64,000 nucleotides of DNA from an uncultured Eubacteriales bacterium (GTDB taxonomy: Bacteria; Bacillota; Clostridia; Christensenellales; UBA1242). The notes below the pieces were generated by a model that was given only the letters and a program-made list of their open reading frames with translations, was not told the DNA's origin and made no database searches. Where the stretch lies: NCBI GenBank assembly GCA_949031345.1, contig CARNVA010000001.1, positions 62,001 through 126,000 on the forward strand, in the 5' to 3' direction. Below, in pieces: positions 60,694 to 64,000 of the stretch (position 1 is the stretch's first letter; every line of letters starts with the position of its first letter). A program made the position numbers and the translations under genes.

Positions 60694-63510
60694 ATGCTTA
60701 GACTTATAGATATCAAAAAAGATTATGTGGTTGCCGACACTGTTGTGCAAGCATTAAAAGGAATAAACTTAAGTTTCAGACAAAATGAATTTGTCTCTAT
60801 TTTGGGGCCTTCAGGTTGCGGAAAAACCACTATGTTGAACATAATTGGCGGGCTTGATAAATATACTTCTGGTGATGTTTTAATTGACGATATTTCTACT
60901 AAAGGTTATAAAGACAGAGACTGGGATAATTATCGAAGCAAAAGAATTGGTTTTGTTTTTCAAAGCTATAACCTTATTCCTCATCAGACAATTGTGGAAA
61001 ATGTAGAGCTTGCACTTACTATATCAGGGGTTAAGAAGGCTGAAAGACGGGCAAGAGCGATTGAAACACTTGATAAAGTTGGCTTGAAAGGTCTTTATTA
61101 TAAAAAACCAAATCAACTTTCTGGAGGACAATGTCAAAGGGTTGCTATTGCCAGAGCGCTTGTAAATCAACCTGAAATTTTGCTTGCTGATGAGCCAACA
61201 GGCGCACTTGACAGTGAGACATCAACACAGATTTTAGACCTTATTCAAGAAATAGCCAAAGATAGATTGGTGATAATGGTGACGCACAATCCAGAGCTGG
61301 CGGAAAAATATTCGACAAGAATAATAAGACTGCTTGATGGAAATGTTGTTGAAGATACAAACCCATTTGAAGAAGGTCATTCTATTAAAAATAAAGAGGT
61401 TGCAGCAGAACAGGCTGAAGAAGAGGAAAATATTGATGATTTAGCTGACAGTGAATTGCAAGATGAAAAACCTGCTGATGAAAGTGATAATTCAACAGAA
61501 AATGATGAAAAAGCTTTGCAAAACACAGAAAAAACCTTAAAAAACGCTAAAAAAATGAAAAAACAGGATAAAAAGTCGAAATTATCATACTGGCAGGCTT
61601 TCAAATTGTCTGCTCGAAACTTATGGTCAAAACTTAAAAGAACGCTGCTTGTTTGCTTTGCGGGCTCGATTGGAATAATAGGCGTTGCAACTGTGCTTGC
61701 AGTTTCCAATGGCGTAACTGGATATATTCAGCAAATGCAAAATGATATGCTCTCTGGCAATCCAGTGACAATAAGTGAAGAAGCTTATGATTTTTCGGTG
61801 CTTATGAATACAACAAACACAGGCACTCAAAAAGATGCAATTAAAGCGGGCATCGAAGATGGTTACATAAATGTAGATAAAGTGATTGATTATCTTGTAG
61901 AGCAAAGTGGAAATCTTGCTTCTTTCAAAATTCAAAATAACATAGACGAAAGTTATCTAAAATTTTTGAAAGATATGCCTAAGGAATATTATTCTTCAAT
62001 AGTCAATTATTATGGCGTTGACATTAAAAACAATATTTACACAAGCATTGATATGGATACTTTCGGCGAGCAGGAGCTGTCGCTTAATGGCATACTTCAA
62101 ATTTACACAAGTATGCTTATGAAAAGTGAATACAAAGATTATGCTGCGCTTATTTCTTCTTTTAGTGATACATTCGTGCAAGGCATTGACAACTCGGAAT
62201 ACATTCTTTCTCAATATGAAATTATTTCTGATGAGGAAAAAAGCAAGTTTGCAACTGAAGCAAATGAGATTATGATTGTTGTTGATAAGAACAATGCGCT
62301 CAGTGATTTGTTTTTGGCACAACTTGGTTATTATTCTCAAGAAGAATTTTTAAATGCAATGTATAAGGCTACTGGCGATGAAAAATATGATGAAAACCTA
62401 AATGTAGATAAGCTAAGCTTTGATAAGCTTTTAAATAAGACTTTCACTTGGCATCCAAATAATTCAGTTTTTGTTAAGGCTGCCCAGGGTAGTCCGCTTG
62501 CCGAGAATTTTCCATTCACATATAAACCTTATGCAGATGAAGGGTGGGAAAACGGCATAGAGCTTAAAGTTACAGCTATCTTAAAACCTAAGGTTTCTTA
62601 TGGAAGCTTATCAAATGGAATTTATTATACCGAAGCGTTGACACAAAAGGTTATTGAAGACAGCTTAAAATCAGATATTGTCAAATACCTTAATGATAAG
62701 GAAGAAGACGAATTTAAAAGCATTATATACGACGGCAAGATTATGAATGGCATTTCTTACAACTATTCATATTATATGGAAGGAAATCTTTATCAAGAGA
62801 CTTCCGTTGTTGGCACCACTCCAGCCTCAATCATGGATATGCTTGGTGGTCAGGGAGATAAATCTGTAATAGTCAAAACCCTAACAAAAAGGGATTTGGG
62901 CGGAAACAATCTTCCTAATAAGATTAAGATATATCCAAAAGATTTTTCTTTGAAAAGTAATGTGACAAAATATCTTGATAAGTGGAATAGTGAAGAAGAC
63001 TTGGTGCTCAGTGATGGCACAACGATTTCAAAAGAGGGCAGGGAAAATATTATTTACACCGACACTCTCGCTCTTGTTATTGATATGGTCAACACTATGA
63101 TTGATGTGGTGACTTATGCTCTCGTTGCGTTTACTGCCTTGTCACTTGTAGTTTCAACTGTTATGATTGCAATTATCACCTATGTTTCGGTAATAGAAAG
63201 AATAAAAGAAATTGGCGTAATAAGGTCACTAGGCGGCAGAAAGAAAGATGTCTCTCATCTGTTTATTGCAGAGTCTGCAATTGTTGGAGGAGTATCTGGG
63301 TTGTTTGGTGTGATAATAACCTATATTCTTTCACTTATTATAAATGTGGCACTTGGCAGCTTGGTTGGGATTAGCACAATTGCATCCTTGCCAATATTAT
63401 CGGCCATTATTCTTATTTTACTCAGCATTCTATTGACGACCATTTCTGGACTTTTACCAGCAAGAATTGCTTCAAAAAAAGACCCAGTTGACGCTCTTAG
63501 AAGTGAGTAA
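60694..63510 (+). CDS. ABC transporter, fused ATPase and FtsX-type permease
   Basis: 938 residues from the ATG at 60694, with GGGAG 6 bases before it; the frame opens at 60601 but that part is atypical. ATPase domain (1-230): Walker A GPSGCGKTT, signature LSGGQ, Walker B ILLADEPTG and a late His in VTHNPEL. A charged linker of about 75 residues, then one membrane segment, a large extracellular part (about 340-780), and three membrane segments with the FtsX/MacB pattern (IKEIGVIRSLGGRKKDV). Likely exports or senses peptides or lipids at the envelope, as in MacB or BceAB types; substrate unknown. Single-gene unit. Confidence 0.9.
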   Translation: MLRLIDIKKDYVVADTVVQALKGINLSFRQNEFVSILGPSGCGKTTMLNIIGGLDKYTSGDVLIDDISTKGYKDRDWDNYRSKRIGFVFQSYNLIPHQTIVENVELALTISGVKKAERRARAIETLDKVGLKGLYYKKPNQLSGGQCQRVAIARALVNQPEILLADEPTGALDSETSTQILDLIQEIAKDRLVIMVTHNPELAEKYSTRIIRLLDGNVVEDTNPFEEGHSIKNKEVAAEQAEEEENIDDLADSELQDEKPADESDNSTENDEKALQNTEKTLKNAKKMKKQDKKSKLSYWQAFKLSARNLWSKLKRTLLVCFAGSIGIIGVATVLAVSNGVTGYIQQMQNDMLSGNPVTISEEAYDFSVLMNTTNTGTQKDAIKAGIEDGYINVDKVIDYLVEQSGNLASFKIQNNIDESYLKFLKDMPKEYYSSIVNYYGVDIKNNIYTSIDMDTFGEQELSLNGILQIYTSMLMKSEYKDYAALISSFSDTFVQGIDNSEYILSQYEIISDEEKSKFATEANEIMIVVDKNNALSDLFLAQLGYYSQEEFLNAMYKATGDEKYDENLNVDKLSFDKLLNKTFTWHPNNSVFVKAAQGSPLAENFPFTYKPYADEGWENGIELKVTAILKPKVSYGSLSNGIYYTEALTQKVIEDSLKSDIVKYLNDKEEDEFKSIIYDGKIMNGISYNYSYYMEGNLYQETSVVGTTPASIMDMLGGQGDKSVIVKTLTKRDLGGNNLPNKIKIYPKDFSLKSNVTKYLDKWNSEEDLVLSDGTTISKEGRENIIYTDTLALVIDMVNTMIDVVTYALVAFTALSLVVSTVMIAIITYVSVIERIKEIGVIRSLGGRKKDVSHLFIAESAIVGGVSGLFGVIITYILSLIINVALGSLVGISTIASLPILSAIILILLSILLTTISGLLPARIASKKDPVDALRSE

Positions 63511-63527
63511 ATTGAAAATTTTAAAAG

Positions 63528-63556
63528 AAAAAGCGAATTAAATTCTTCGCTTTTTT
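63528..63556 (+). terminator. Terminator after the ABC transporter gene
   Basis: AAAAAGCGAA pairs with TTCGCTTTTT around a loop of eight bases. Confidence 0.8.
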
Positions 63557-63802
63557 ATTATTTTATATTGTTTTATTTCGAAGAATAATCATAATAATTG
63601 AATTATTTTCATTTGAATTTTTAATGAGGAGAAGTTTATATATTTTTGTGAGCAGATAATAAAAAATTATTAAGAATACCATGAAAATTTTGATGAGAGA
63701 AATTGAAAAATTGTCATGTTAAAATGCATGAAAACTATGTACAATTTGGACAATTTATGTTAAACTAAAAGGGTGATAAAAAATAAAAAGGGGTTGTAAA
63801 AC

Positions 63803-64000
63803 ATGGATAAAACTATCGTTGCAATTTGCTATGATTTTGACAAAACGCTGTCTACAAGTGATATGCAATCATTTTCATTTATTCCAAATCTTGATATGAG
63901 GCCAGAAGAATTTTGGCATAAGAATCATGAGTTTGCACAAAAGCATGGAATGGAGTCTGTGCTTAGCTATTTGAAACTTATGATTGACGAATGTGAAAGA
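63803..64000 (+). CDS. HAD-like hydrolase, partial (N-terminus only)
   Basis: 66 codons to the window edge, starting MDKTIVAICYDFDKTLSTSDMQ. The DFDKT motif near residue 11 is the nucleophile site of HAD phosphatases. GGGG lies 9 bases before the ATG. The rest is outside the window, so the substrate cannot be guessed. Confidence 0.7.
   Translation, partial: MDKTIVAICYDFDKTLSTSDMQSFSFIPNLDMRPEEFWHKNHEFAQKHGMESVLSYLKLMIDECER

Overview
The window reads as chromosomal DNA of a low-GC, Gram-positive, endospore-forming bacterium, most likely an uncultured gut-type member of Clostridia. The reasons are the AT-rich composition, GGAGG-type ribosome binding sites, sigma-A promoters often with extended -10 boxes, stage IV sporulation protein SpoIVA, the YqfC/YqfD pair, FloA, and a processed form of ribosomal protein L27 with its Prp protease. 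Genus and species cannot be read from the sequence. I see no rRNA, tRNA, CRISPR array, phage or insertion sequence.

Layout. 1-17.3 kb: a partial lipoprotein, comEC-holA, der-plsY, spoIVA, an unknown cytosolic protein, a sugar-isomerase-fold protein, three tandem paralogous lipoproteins, then pcrA-ligA. 17.6-27.0 kb: an accessory block of one small membrane protein followed by six tandem paralogues of an unrecognised HExxH metalloprotease-like family, plus a C-terminal remnant of a further copy. 27.1-32.9 kb: rpsL-rpsG-(93 aa unknown)-fusA-tuf with a long attenuator-like leader and a 585-base structured spacer before tuf. 32.9-38.1 kb: a small membrane-protein locus broken at a poly-A run, a BspA-like leucine-rich-repeat lipoprotein, an HD hydrolase/RelA-SpoT synthetase-like pair, and a Cys/Gly-rich 66-residue protein. 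38.7-42.8 kb: a 1378-residue membrane-anchored surface protein. 43.0-50.9 kb: rplU-prp-rpmA, an unknown protein, an OGG-type glycosylase, then floA-(unknown)-yqfC-yqfD-ybeY-era. 51.0-64 kb: divergent murB/murC, a second sugar-isomerase-fold protein, a frameshifted Nudix gene running into an S51 peptidase, aspS-gatCAB behind an Asn-codon leader peptide, a fused ABC transporter, and the start of a HAD-like gene.

How genes work together. AspRS of the archaeal type plus GatCAB would charge tRNA-Asn indirectly. The leader peptide with eight consecutive Asn codons and a following terminator suggests that the operon senses Asn-tRNA supply by classical attenuation. The ribosomal operons carry leader structures suited to autoregulation. 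SpoIVA, YqfC and YqfD point to spore coat and cortex assembly.

The most novel items are the six-gene HExxH array, the Asn leader attenuator, a candidate structured RNA between fusA and tuf, a set of genes whose -10 box ends exactly 6 nt before the start codon (predicted leaderless mRNAs), the HD/RelA-SpoT pair that resembles a small alarmone hydrolase-toxSAS arrangement, and a locus with G8 and A9 tracts that may be phase variable.
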